From Haematococcus lacustris (lineage: Eukaryota; Chlorophyta; Chlorophyceae; Chlamydomonadales; Haematococcaceae), in assembly GCA_030144725.1 (NCBI GenBank), contig JASKMD010000026.1, positions 2,122,052 to 2,186,051 of the forward strand: 64,000 nt of DNA, given 5' to 3'. A model generated the notes under the pieces. The model did not search any database. It saw nothing but the letters and a program-made list of their open reading frames with translations, and was not told where the DNA came from. Position numbers and translations under genes: made by a program. Shown piece after piece: positions 26,943 through 38,000 of this stretch (positions are counted from its first letter, which is position 1; the number at the start of each line of letters is the position of its first letter).

Positions 26943-28167
26943 TCAGGCCGCCCCAACATGGGGTTAGTAATGTTCATGCGACTACTCTCTGAATACCGCA
27001 TCGTTTTTAATAGCGCTTGTCACATTGGCAGCCACGTTTTAGTCCGCGTAATCTGACCATCAGCGCTAGCCATTGGAGTCTTTGCTCGCGTACTGCCACA
27101 TGTGCCCGCGAACAAATCACAGCGGCGATATGGGCCTCCTTGGCACCGTGAGCCACATCGTTGTGGACCCATCTACCTAGCGTAGTGAGCTGGTTGTGCA
27201 CAAATGGAATGTCCGGCCAACACCCGTCGCGATGCCTGCCAGGCGTGCAGGGCACCTAGACGGGGTGATTGGAACATATATTCGTGTTCGGTTCTCGCCG
27301 AATACACCATTTGGGTCGGCGCACACTAAGGTATCACCGGCTTACACCCCCCCTCCTCCACTGTGTCCTCCACTGTGTCGCACCCGTTGCACCTAGAGGA
27401 AAACGGACACGAAATGTTTGTTCTTGACCCAATGGCGGATCTCTTGAAACAAACCGCACATCAAACAACCCAGGCCTCTATCAGTTTGACATCTTCAAAG
27501 TGACATGATGTTCTCCAAGCAGAATCAGGGCCACGGGGCTGTGGGGTGGCAGTTGAGCTATGAAACTTTGCACGCAGGTGGATGGCATGTAGGGGAGTAT
27601 AACTCTCAGAGGAGACGAGGCCAGATTCGGTCATGGTGTGGTGTTGTGTGACTGACTGCATGGCCCTGGCCCTGAAATCGGCTAAGGGAGTTGGTGGTCA
27701 CCGACCAAAGTGAGCTTTTGGCTTAGCTGAGTATGAGCGTTTGTAACACTGTCTGGGAGGAGCTTAACCTAGTAAGTAGCATGTTGTAAGTCCATATGGC
27801 TGAGCTGTGGCATTGCCCTCCAGGTATGGGGGGGAGGTGGGCCCGGTGCCACATTCCCGTGATAGTTCTCCGATCCGACTGTTGCTGCCGACGCGCATGC
27901 TCGAGTAGAGCAGCCAAAGCGGCGCGGGCGGTCGTAGCGATGACTGCATGCCCCGCAACGGCTTGAATTTGAATCACCAACTTTGATGCTTTGCTGTGCA
28001 CGACCTATTGCGTGCATAATAATTCTGGATGGGTGAACGGTAGCTGGCAGAGTTGGCTACATGGTGAATCATTTAGCATAACATTTGGCGCAGTGAGTGC
28101 AGAGTTACAGCCGTTCTACTGCCAGGGGTCGGTTTACTGTCATTTTTTGAATGTTGGGAGCGCCTGA
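26943..28167. mobile_element. 1,225-bp DNA transposon, copy 1 (7-bp target duplication)
   Basis: Ends TCAGGCCGCCCCAACAT and ATGTTGGGAGCGCCTGA (imperfect 17-bp inverted repeats). Flanked by CTTGGTG at 26936-26942 and 28168-28174; one copy belongs to the pol sequence. A minus-strand ORF at 27007-27255 (VHNDVAHGAKEAHIAAVICS) is conserved in the copy at 62704-63928 but I do not recognise it. The sequence at 27620-27830 (CTAAGGGAGTTGG, GAGTATGAG, CCTAGTAAGTAGCATG) also resembles 32640-32780 inside another transposon. Confidence 0.88.
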
Positions 28168-28217
28168 CTTGGTGATGCCCACATGGCCTGCAAACTGTGC
28201 ATCATGCATCTCCACCA

Positions 28218-28497
28218 ATTTTAATAGATGGTAGTTTGCAGAAAATAAAACATATTTTTCAGACAAAATATTTTAAAAAAGTCAAAGGCGGCTGCGCTGT
28301 GGCCCAAAACCTATCCCTGCACTCATCCCTGCACTCTAGCCACAGGGCCACAGCGCAGCCGCCTTTGATTTTTTTAAAATATTTTGTCTGAAAAATATGT
28401 TTTATTTTCTGCAAACTACCATCTATCAAAATTTCAGCCCAATTGGACAAGGTCGGCAAAATGCAGGGACAAACGCAGGGACTAATTTGTAGGAGTG
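28218..28497. mobile_element. CACTC-terminus foldback MITE, copy iii (left end truncated)
   Basis: Right end ...AATTTGTAGGAGTG with the family's long inverted arms (GGTAGTTTGCAGAAAATAAA and complement) around a central GC-rich block. The left terminal ~65 bp are missing and some adjacent pol sequence of element B is lost. Confidence 0.85.
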
Positions 28498-29676
28498 AAA
28501 CCATGCTTATCCTGATCATATTGATCCACTGTGCTGGCAAAACTCCACCGATCCACCGAGCTGGCAAAGTCCTCATCTGCTGCATACGCTGCCAGTAGCT
28601 GCTCTGTCATATTGATTGCGTGCAAAGGATGCACAGGCAAAGGAGGTGGGGGCAAGGGCTGTTCCAAAACCAGCTGAGGCTGTGGCTCATGCTGCGGCTG
28701 CTGAATGGCAGGCTGAGCAGGCTGCACCACACCAGCTTCCTCCCCCTCCAAAACGCGCTTCCTGCTCCTGGTCATAACCATGACAGGACTGATTGCAGGA
28801 GGATCAGGTATACGTGACAGAGGGTCAGCAGGGTTAGTATCACCAGGTAGATACTCAATGGTAAAATCATACCGGGAGAGAAACTCCAACCACCTGGTTT
28901 GGCGTCTTGACAAGACTTTATGAGTTTTTAAAGCTACCAAAGGTTTGTGGTCTGTGTACAATGTGAAGGGGACACCTTCCAGGTAGCAACGCCACTCTTT
29001 ACATGCAGTGATAATTGCAAGTAATTCTTGTTCACCAGTGGTATAGTTCTTTTCAGCTGGAATCAGCTTCTTACTTAAATAAGCCAGAGGATATCCCTCT
29101 TGCATGAGCACTGCTCCTACGCCTTGTAAAGAGGCGTCACAGTAAACCTGAAATGGTTTAGTAATATCTGGGATTTTGAGTAGAGGTACTCTAGAAATAG
29201 CATGCTTAAGAGCATCGAAAGCCTTTAACTTATCATCAGGCCATTTATGCCAGTTGAAATCAGTGCCTGCTTTACCAGTCAGGTCACTCAGGGGTGCTGA
29301 AATAGCACTGAAATTGTGTACAAATTTGCGCACAAAATTTGCAGCACCTAGGAACTGCTGCATGGCAGTCAGGCTGCGTGGCACAGGCCATGAAGTGATA
29401 GATTTCACTTTATCAGGGTCAACAGCAATGCCCTGGTCACTGACAATGTGACCCAGGAATTTGAGTGCAGTTTTAAGGAACTCACACTTGGATAGCTTAG
29501 CTTTAAATTGATGTTTACGTAATAATTTAAGAACTCTCCTCAAATGTGTGAAGTGTTCTGGCACAGATTTAGACATGATGAGTATATCATCTATGTATAC
29601 AAGTGCACAGTCATTAATGACATCAGCAAAAGCATTATTCATTACACGTTGAAACGTGGCTGGCGCATTGGTTAAT
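28498..29676 (-). pseudogene. pol of element B, RT C-terminal half and RNase H
   Basis: Starts LTNAPATFQRVMNNAFADVI, includes YIDDILIMS, the RNase H blocks YCDASLQGVGAVLMQEGYPL and YTDHKPLVALK, and the linker to the integrase. It is about 90% like element A by eye. No stop within, but cut at both ends by insertions. Confidence 0.93.
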
Positions 29677-29678
29677 CC

Positions 29679-30255
29679 CACACACGCAAATTAGTGCACA
29701 ACTGTCGATTTTGAGGGGGTGTTTTTTGTACACGGTTCGCCTCGGAATGAGACTATTGGCCCATGCCCACCAACATCGTGAAAAATCTCGTAGTAATCAG
29801 CGAAATTCGTGAATTATATAACTAATATTTAGTTACCCTCTTTTAAAGCTACTCCTTATAGTGCAGTACTGCACCATGTCTAATGCCGCAACAATGCACC
29901 AAACCTCATCGTGAAAAACTGCACCATATACAGTCTAGTAGTTTTGTGATGTAATAAAGTAGTTATGTTGGCAATTCATTGGTATTTTACTGGTTTGGAG
30001 ATTGTTGTTCCTTTAAATCACATTGGTTCTCAAAGTGTAGTTCTGCACTTTTCACTAGTGCACCACTACTATGCACCCAATTCTGCCACACTGCACCACA
30101 CCGAGTGGTACAACACATCACCTTAGCGATATCTCACCAACCATGCATATTTATGAATTTTCGTTCAAACCCCAATCTTACAACCACGTCATATGGCTAT
30201 GTGCAAAATCTCAAGCCGCGATTCTGAAAAATGCTGTTACTAATTTGCCTGAGTG
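29679..30255. mobile_element. CACTC-type DNA transposon, copy iv (577 bp)
   Basis: Left end CACACACGCAAATTAGTG, right end (complement) CACTCAGGCAAATTAGTAAC. Target duplication CC (29677-29678, 30256-30257); removing it restores the pol reading FKVLCFGLTNAP. AT-rich, non-coding. The short terminal repeat differs from copies i-iii beyond the CACTC and CAAATTA parts. Confidence 0.82.
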
Positions 30256-30257
30256 CC

Positions 30258-32468
30258 AAAGCACAAAACTTTAAACTGATAAAGGCCACTGGGTGTCCTG
30301 AAAGCTGTCTTAGGGACATCCTCATCAGGGATCCTGATCTGGTGATATCCAGCTTGCAGGTCAAGTGACGAAAACACTGTACACCCAGCCAACCTGTCAA
30401 ACAGGTCATCCACTCGAGGTAGTGGGTATTGATCCCTAAGCGTGATCTTATTTAGCTGACGATAATCCACACACATCCTCAACTCACCTGACTTCTTTTT
30501 GACGAAGAGGACAGGGGCAGCATAGGGAGAGGAGGAGGGTTCAATGATCCCCTGCTCCAGGAAGGCTGCAACCTGTTTCCGCATCTCTAGAAGCTCTGGC
30601 TGGCTCATCTTATATGATGGCAACGCCGGTGGCTTACAGCCAGGCTGGAGGGGAATGGTGTGCCCTACTGGACGCTGAGGGGGTAGGGTATTGAAGGGGG
30701 CGAAGACATCGTCGTACTCAGAGATGAGTGCTGTCAGCTGGGCTGCAACTGCAGGGGGTATAGAGGTTGGGTAATTGATAGGTGAGGTAGAGGGTGAGGT
30801 AGTTGAATGAGATTGAGGGTCGGGGTCAATGGACAGCAAATTAGCTGGATTAGGGGTTGGGTGAACGGACAGCACACTTGCTGGGGTAGGGTTGATGGGC
30901 TGAGACGAGATGAGAGCAACCAGAGACTGGCCACCTTTCCTCAACCATCTGTAGGCCACCTTTGCTGACACAGTGGCTTGCTTGTGTTTGGCGAGGATAT
31001 GAGCACAATGGGGAGCCATTATGGGCGCTGGTGGCTCACATTTGAGCACTGTTTTAGCAGACGCCATTTGTACTGTAATAGTACGCGCTAGATAGTCCAG
31101 CAGCACACCATTGGACTGAAGCCAGTCACTGCCCATTAAGATGTCAAAGGCAGAAAACATCTCAGGCATCACCAACAACTCTACACTGCAGCTCAGAGTC
31201 TGCACGTTCAACTGGACGCTGCATGCATGCGTACAAAACACAGGCTGCCCATTGGCCACAAGGAACTCCTTGGGCTGCTTCAGTTTATAACTGGACAGCT
31301 GGTACTGCTCAACAGCAGCACAATTGATAAAGCTAGCAGCTGCTCCACTGTCAAACAGCAGAGTGCAATCATAGCCATTCACTTTGCCAGAAAAGGAGAA
31401 GTGTAATACACAGTCGTCTGCAGCAGGACCCTTTGGCATACATGCCTTCTCAGCGGGCACAGTGCTACAGGCACCAACACAGTTCCGGCCAGCTGGTTGG
31501 GCAACACATCAGCGGCGGCGGTCACCCTTGCCACCCTGCTGCTTCCATCCACCCTTGCCTGGGCTGCGGTCACGCTTGCCTGGACCCCGTGGGGGACGGT
31601 CCCCAGCACCATGGCCAGAAGGAGGGCCCAGGGAGGAGGGGCGGGGAAACCCAGAGACCCGGCGGGCCTCCTCAGCAGACAGATGCTTCAGGTTGCAGTA
31701 GTCCCTGAAGTGGGCAGGGTTCCAGCAGTGGTGGCAGGCATGGCCAGGAGGTGGCCTGGGAGGGGCATCAGACACAGGGGCAGCAGGAGGAGGGGGACGT
31801 GGAGGACGTCCGCCACCCTGGCTGCTGTGGCGACTTCCACGGTGGCCACTGCTGCTGCTGCTGCTGACATCCCAGTAGGGGCCACGAGGGGCCGCAGGAG
31901 GGAATCCTCCAGCAGGAGCGGTGAAGCCTTTGATACGGTCCATCTGCTTGTGAGGCACAAAGGCAGCTACAGGTGGAGGAGGGCGACGTCCCCCAATGCT
32001 GGTGGATACTGCAAACAGCACCTTCTGCCCATTCACTGCAGCCTGAATAGCATCAGTGAGGGTGGGCTCAGACATGAGTGCCAGGTTATGCACAACACGT
32101 CCCTGCAGCTCAGGGGTGAGACCCCTAATAAAGGTGGCCACAAGCATTGCAGGTGCCATGCAAGTCATGCCTGCAACAGTCAGGGTATTCCTGAACTCAG
32201 TGATATACGCATTGAGGGTGGAACCAGCTGTCATGCGTAATGCACCTGGATCCAGCAGCTTCCTGCGGTGCACATCTGAGTCATTACGCAGGTCATCACC
32301 AGCCATCTCTTTAAAAGAGGTGCGTAGAAATGTCCAGGTGGGCCTAACACCATGTGCAAGGATATGGGCATTCCTAGTGGCTGGATACCATACCTCACGT
32401 GCCTTGCCTGTCAAGAAGTTTGACAGGGCATCAGCAGGGTCAATGCGCAAATATGCACAGTGGACTTC
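30258..32468 (-). pseudogene. gag C-terminal part and pol N-terminal part of element B
   Basis: Gag reads EVHCAYLRIDPADALSNFLT through the zinc knuckle CHHCWNPAHFRDYC to GDRRR and an in-frame UGA (31509-31511). The same frame stays open into pol: [14 protein letters not shown], protease [14 protein letters not shown], then RT to VLCFG. The gag stop and the in-frame continuation are the same as in element A. Confidence 0.93.
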
Positions 32469-32785
32469 AACACTCGTGCAAATTAAGGGTTGGCTGGCTT
32501 GAAAAACTTGAGAGTTCAGGTCTGAAACTTGGCATGTAGGTTGTTGAGACCTAGGGGAGGTCAAGACTCTCCTGGGCCAAAGTGTAATTCTCACTCGGTG
32601 TCGAGTTGTTGGACCAGGTGTGGGGCTGTGACCCTGATTTTGGCTAAGGGAGTTGGCACCGAGTGATCAAAGTGTCTTTTCATGAAATGTGAGTATGAGA
32701 GGTTGTAGAGGGTGGTTACAGCTGCCCAACCTAGTAGGTGGCATGCAAAAAGTCTCAGCCGGTGATGAGCTATGGCCCGTGTCCT

Positions 32786-34090
32786 AGGACCCTGCGCAGG
32801 GTCCTAGCGTCACCATGGTCGTAGGACCCTGCGCAGGGTCCTGGCGACCCTGCGCAGGGTCCTACTGACCCTATGAGTCAGGAGTTTTCCAGGTTTTGTT
32901 TTGACCCTGTGTGCCAGGACCTTGTCAGGCTTCCCGCAGACCCTTTGCTAGGTCCTGTCGTTTCTGTTTGGTATCCTCCCGACTCTGTGTGTCAGGACCC
33001 TGCGCAGGGTCCTACGACCATGGTGACGCTAGGACCCTGCGCAGGGTCCTACAGACCCTGCGCAGGGTCCTGGAAACCCTGTGCAGGGTCCTGCTGACCC
33101 TGTGTGCCAGGACCCTGCGCAGGGTCCTACGACCATGGTGACGCTAGGACCCTGCGCAGGGTCCTACAGACCCTGCACAGGGTCCTGGAAACCCTGCGCA
33201 GGGTCCTGCTGACCCTGTGTGCCAGGACCCTGCGCAGGGTCCTACGACCATGGTTAGAATTAAAATTAAATATTAGAACAACTATTTTGTAGTTTATTTT
33301 TTTTATTACATGTATTTAATATTTAAAAGGCGCTAGAACCATGCGCAGGGTCCTGCTGACCCTGTGTGCCAGGACCCTGCGCAGGGTCCTACGACCATGG
33401 TGACGCTAGGACCCTGCGCAGGGTCCTATAGACCCTGCGCAGGGTCCTGAAAACCCTGCGCAGGGTCCTGAAAACCCTGTGTGCCAGGACCCTGCGCAGG
33501 GTCCTACGACCATGGTTAGAATTAAAATTAAATATTAGAACAACTATTTTGGAGCTTATTTGTAATATTACATGTATTTAATATGTTAAAAGGCGCTAGG
33601 ACCCTGCGCAGGGTCCTGCCGACCCTGTGCAGGGTCCTGGCGCTCTGGCCTTCTGCAGGGTCCTACTGACCCTTTGTAGGGTCCTACTGACCCTGTGAAG
33701 GGTCTTGCTGACTGGCACAGGTCGGTGGCATCTGGATGAAAGCCATAATGAAAATTTCAAAAAAATCCCTATCATCATGTTCTTTAGGATTCTTAGTGCT
33801 GATGAACATGACGTGCTTCAGACCCTGTGCAGGGTCCTGGTGACCCTGTGCCGGGTCCTAGTGACCCTGCACAGGGTTACAGTGACCCTGCGCAGGGTCC
33901 TGGTGACCCTGCGCAGGGTCCTAGTGCACAGGCCTTTTGCAGGGTCCTGTTGCCCATTTGCAGGGTCCTGGTGACCCTGTGCAGGGTCCTAGTGACCCTG
34001 CGCAGGGTCCTGGTGCACAGGCCTTTTGCAGGGTCCTAGTGACCCTTTGTAGGGTCCTACAGACCCTCTGCAGGGTCCTGCTGACTGGCA
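32786..34090. repeat. Palindrome array (AGGACCCTGCGCAGGGTCCT)
   Basis: Dozens of copies and variants of the 20-bp perfect palindrome AGGACCCTGCGCAGGGTCCT, spaced by 10-30 bp. It is interrupted by two copies of an AT-rich spacer (33250-33335 and 33510-33595) and two copies of a GGTCGGTGGCATCTGGATGA block (33720, 34096), so blocks of the array have been duplicated. Confidence 0.95.
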
Positions 34091-35687
34091 GAGGTCGGTG
34101 GCATCTGGATGAAAGCCATAATGGAAATTTCAAAAAATCCTCGCAACATGGCATGCAACCTCGCAGCCTTCTTGTCACCCAGCCAACTTGCAACGTCCCT
34201 GCTCTACAACACGCCTAGCACAAACGCGATGTACGTGCTCTACATTGCGACATCTCGTACTGCCAAGTCGATGAACAACGCCTAAGGTGCGTCTCTAGCT
34301 AGTAGCGACTTCCAATTGCAATGAGTCAGCTCCACGCATTCAGAGCCTCGTAACTCAGCTCGCAGCCAGGCCCGAAACTATGCTCGCTTCCAGTCACATC
34401 GCACCTAGCTAGCTAGCTCAGACACGCAACTTAGCCGCAACTTAGCCTAGCCAGCAGTGCAGCCCCAGCCACTTCCCCTACCATGAGGCAGCCAACCCGG
34501 ATGCTAGGCGTACAACCATCTACGTCGCTAGCTCAGCCACGCAGTCCAGCTACTTCACCAGCATCGCAGCCATCCACACAACCTCGCAATCTCGATATGT
34601 TACAGCCACGCAGCAACGCAAAAAGCCAACGTAGCAAGCCTAGCCACGCATCGACACACAACGACCGAGCCTCGCCGTCAGCCATGCAAACATCCATGCG
34701 AAGTTGTCAAGGTGAGTGGCTATCCCTCTGCAAGTATGTGGCACCGCTTAACATCTGGCATGCCTTTTGTGCTGCTGCAGGATTATTGGTTTGACCCTTC
34801 CCCTTTGCCACCACCACCTCCTAGGCCGTCGTCGCACCTTGCCCCACTCCCTATCCTACCTTGCAGCCTGGAGCAACCTCCTCCTTCCCTCCCTCCTTCC
34901 CTCCCTCCTTCCCTCCCTCCCACACGCCCTTTCTCACGCCCTCCCTCACGCCCTCCCCCCCTCTACATGTCTCTACAGGTGGCTACAGGTCCCCTTACCT
35001 TCCTGACCTACCATTCCCCTTCCCTTCCCACTCGCCCTTGACCTCACCCTCACCCTCACCCTCACCTTGGCAGGTGAGTAAGCATGCATGTTGTGGTTCG
35101 TATTGCCTTGCATTTGCGAGCCTATGCTGGGTTGCATCAGAGAAGCCACCAGCAAGGATACGACAAGGTTTGAGCGCTTGTACACCTCTTCGCAACACAC
35201 AACGAGCTTGGAGCGGTAGCCAGGACTTCCGGTGAGTGCACATGCTTGGGAGGTGTCAGCCTACCCAGCCCAGTTCTGGTCATGCATGTCCTTATTCATC
35301 TGCTTGCTGGCTTATGTTTGCTTGCAGTTGTTGACAGCTTGAGTATGACAAGTGTAGCAAGGCTTGGTGATTGCAAGCAAGGTGGTAGCGGTTTGACATG
35401 GAGGGGGGCATTGAGCATAGCTGTAAGTGGCCAGTCCCTGCACATGAGTTGTCACCAATGCCAAGCCTAACTGCAAGGATGCCTCTTGCTGCCGCAGGTC
35501 TGATGGTCACACTGCTGCCCCTTGCCCCCTTCCCCCTTCCCCCTTCCCTGCCCAATCCCACCACCACCACATCCGAGTCTGCCACCTACCTCCCCTCCTC
35601 CCCTCCCACCCTCCTCCCCTCCTCCCCTCCCCTCTCCTCTCCCCCACCCCATGGCACCCAGCAGCCCTTGGCGTAGCAGCATGGAGT

Positions 35688-35790
35688 GGGCAGTCTGGAG
35701 CGGGCAGCCTGGAGCGGGCAGCCTGGAGCGGGCAGCCTGGAGCGGGCAGCCTGGAGCGGGCAGCCTGGAGCGGGCAGCCTGGAGCCAAGC
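35688..35790. repeat. 16-bp tandem repeat (GGAGCGGGCAGCCT)
   Basis: About six tandem units of GCAGCCTGGAGCGG. Related units occur at 60798-60835 and, reversed, at 62527-62582. Confidence 0.9.
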
Positions 35791-36224
35791 CTAGCCCAGC
35801 CTAGCCTAGATCAGCCTGATTTGGTGCCATGGGGCATAGGCAGCAAGGCAAAGTGCTTAGCAGTCCCGTGATGAGGTGTTAGCCCATAGCAAGTGCATCC
35901 AATCCTTGTGGTTGTGCACATGGCATAGGTTGTGAGTAAGGCATGAGTCGTTGTGTTGTTGTTGTTGTTGTTGCAGTGGTATTGTGTTGTGGTGTTGTGT
36001 GGTGTTACCATCTTGCATCAATGCATGTGCTCAGCATCAGCAATGCAAGCCGTTTGTAGTGGTGTTGCATACGTTGTAAGGTTGTACCATAAGACATGAC
36101 ATGGCAGGTTTGCGCGTGCAAGGTGAATGCCATGATGGCTTAGATGACATGCACGTGAGCAACAAGAGGGAGAGTGCATGAGGGGTCATGTTGTAGTAGC
36201 AAGTACAAGAATCATGCCTTGTAG

Positions 36225-36765
36225 ACCCTGTAGACTGGTCAGCAAGACCCTGTAAAATGATTAGCAGGACCCTGTAAAACTGCCATCAGAACCCTGCACA
36301 GGGTCGCCAGGACCCTGCGCCGGGTCACCAGGACCCTGCGCAGGGTCCTCAGAACCCTGCAAATGGTCAGCAGGACCCTGTAAAAACTGCCATCAGAACC
36401 CTGCACAGGGTCGCCAGGACCCTACGCAGGGTCGCCAGGACCCTGCGCAGGGTCCTCAGAACCCTGCAAATGGTCAGCAGGACCCTGTAAAAACTGCCAT
36501 CAGAACCCTGCACAGGGTCGCCAGGACCCTGCGCCGGGTCACCAGGACCCTGCGCAGGGTCATCAGAACCCTGCAAATGGTCAGCAGGACCCTGTAAAAA
36601 CTGCCATCAGAACCCTGCACAGGGTCGCCAGGACCCTGCGCCGGGTCACCAGGACCCTGCGCAGGGTCCTCAGAACCCTGCAAATGGTCGTCAGGACCCT
36701 GCAAATGACCGATGCGCTAGGACCCTGCGCAGGGTCATCAAAACCCTGCGCAGGGTTTTTTCGGA
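36225..36765. repeat. Second palindrome array of copy v
   Basis: About 130-bp higher-order units (GACCCTGTAAAAACTGCCAT, then CAGGACCCTGCGC[AC]GGGT blocks) repeated about four times. Same core palindrome as 32786-34090. Confidence 0.93.
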
Positions 36766-36909
36766 TTTCAAATAGTTATAACATCGCAGCAACTTGGAGT
36801 TTTTCAATGATTACAACGGCGATGAGTCGGCCTTTCCTGGGGCTATCTGCGGTACGTCTCCCGGGAGAAATGATGTAGGCGACTTCCGGCCTTAATCGGC
36901 GCGAGTGAA

Positions 36910-37742
36910 GGTCTTCACAGAATTTTTCTGCTACTCGAGAGGTGTTGAGGCACTGATCTGTCCATTTCTCGGGACCTGGAACCTTGACCCTGGGCAGAGA
37001 TGCTGACACAGGCAAAGGGGACGGAACCTGAGATGAAGGTGCCCGTCCTACTGACAACGGGTGAGGCGCAACAGGTGCGATGGTGCCAGACGAGGCTGGT
37101 GCAGCAGGAGCAGGCTTTGCAGCAGAGGTGCAACTGCTACCATTCACAGCAGGTCGAGCTGACTGCGAATACTGGTTGCGTATGTCTGCCACAGTCTGTT
37201 CTCCACTCACCAGCGCATTCTGCAGGCCCTGGAGACGTTCCATCTCAGCGAGCTTCGCTCGGATCCGGACAGCTTCGTTCTGAGAAGCCTGGAGGTTCGC
37301 ATTCGCTCCCACCAGCTGCTGGCGAAGCCTCTGAATCTCATCGAATTGCGCAGTAGCCGCAGACGTGCCAACATCAGGCAGGATCGGGGCAGCTGTCAGG
37401 GCTCCTGCATAAGAGAGCGGGGCAACTCCAGGAGCCGCCACAGCTGAAGGTGCTGGGCCAGCCGAAGGCTGGGCGGAGGACATAGCGTTCAGAGTCTGCA
37501 GCACGGTCTTCAGCAGATCCATCGCCTGAGCGGGGGGTAGACCAGTAACCCTCTCGATTTCCGCGAAGGCGGGGCTTGTGGTAGGCACAGGAAGAGCAGA
37601 GTGGGTGATAGACACCGTCGTGCCAGTAACTGGCGCCCCAGTCGCAGCAGGAACTCCCGCTGGAGCACCAGTAGCGGCGTTTGGAGTCGCTGGGGGCGGG
37701 GAGCCAGGAGTTTGGCCCCCAGGAGCCCTTATTGGCAGTCAT
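36910..37742 (-). pseudogene. gag N-terminal part of element B (frameshifted)
   Basis: Starts MTANKG like element A but loses the following GGDKRAERP segment and shifts frame. The true gag frame resumes and reads FAEIERVTGLPPAQAMDLLK through PGPEKWTDQCLNTSRVAEKF. The frame break and the 4.4-kb insertion make it dead. Confidence 0.9.
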
Positions 37743-37792
37743 TTGCTTAGAGAGAAAGTGGCGTTAATAGCAACGTCGGTCGGAAACCAAAA

Positions 37793-38000
37793 TGTAGCGT
37801 GCTAAGAGCAGCGCCGACAACCGATAACTACCTTCTTTCCCACAGCATGACACGGCCAGGGTTTAGAACGTTTCCCCCGAGGAGTCGAACCTCTGAAGCA
37901 GGTGTGCACGAAGGCCCACCTGCCCCTTTCGCCCACCATGTCACACTGCAGTACAGAAGTACCGTGAGGCGAGCTAGGCTTCGAGGAGCCGTTCGCTACA
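37793..38000 (-). repeat. 5' LTR of element B, 208 bp
   Basis: On the plus strand it runs TGTAGCGTGC...CGCTACA. Same length as the element A LTR but with about a dozen substitutions. The hairpin (GCAGGTG/CACCTGC) and GGTTCGACTCC are preserved. Confidence 0.95.

Larger units (their letters stand above)
32471..36907. mobile_element. CACTC-terminus DNA transposon, copy v (4,437 bp, palindrome-rich)
   Basis: Left end CACTCGTGCAAATTAAGGG, right end (complement) CACTCGCGCCGATTAAGGCC. Target duplication AA (32469-32470, 36908-36909) inside gag of element B; excision in silico restores FCEDLEVHCAYL. Contents: a left block shared with the 1,225-bp elements (32640-32780), two palindrome arrays, a spliced-looking repeat (34480-35690) and a 16-bp tandem repeat. 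I see no transposase, so it is non-autonomous or a composite. Confidence 0.75.
24653..38000 (-). mobile_element. Ty3/gypsy chromovirus, element B (broken, nested insertions)
   Basis: Second copy of the element A family, minus strand. The 5' LTR is at 37793-38000; gag and pol follow leftwards in pieces. It is interrupted by four complete DNA transposons (25134-26628, 26943-28167, 29679-30255, 32471-36907) and one left-truncated one (28218-28497). Removing the four complete ones with one copy of each target duplication restores collinearity with element A; at 28218 some gypsy sequence was lost too. A deletion near the gag start shifts frame. The 3' end is deleted: only about 14 bp of the 3' LTR (TGTAGCGTGCTAAG, 24653-24666) remain, joined to the integrase region. 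Flanks ACAAC and ACAGC may be a decayed 5-bp target duplication. Confidence 0.88.
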
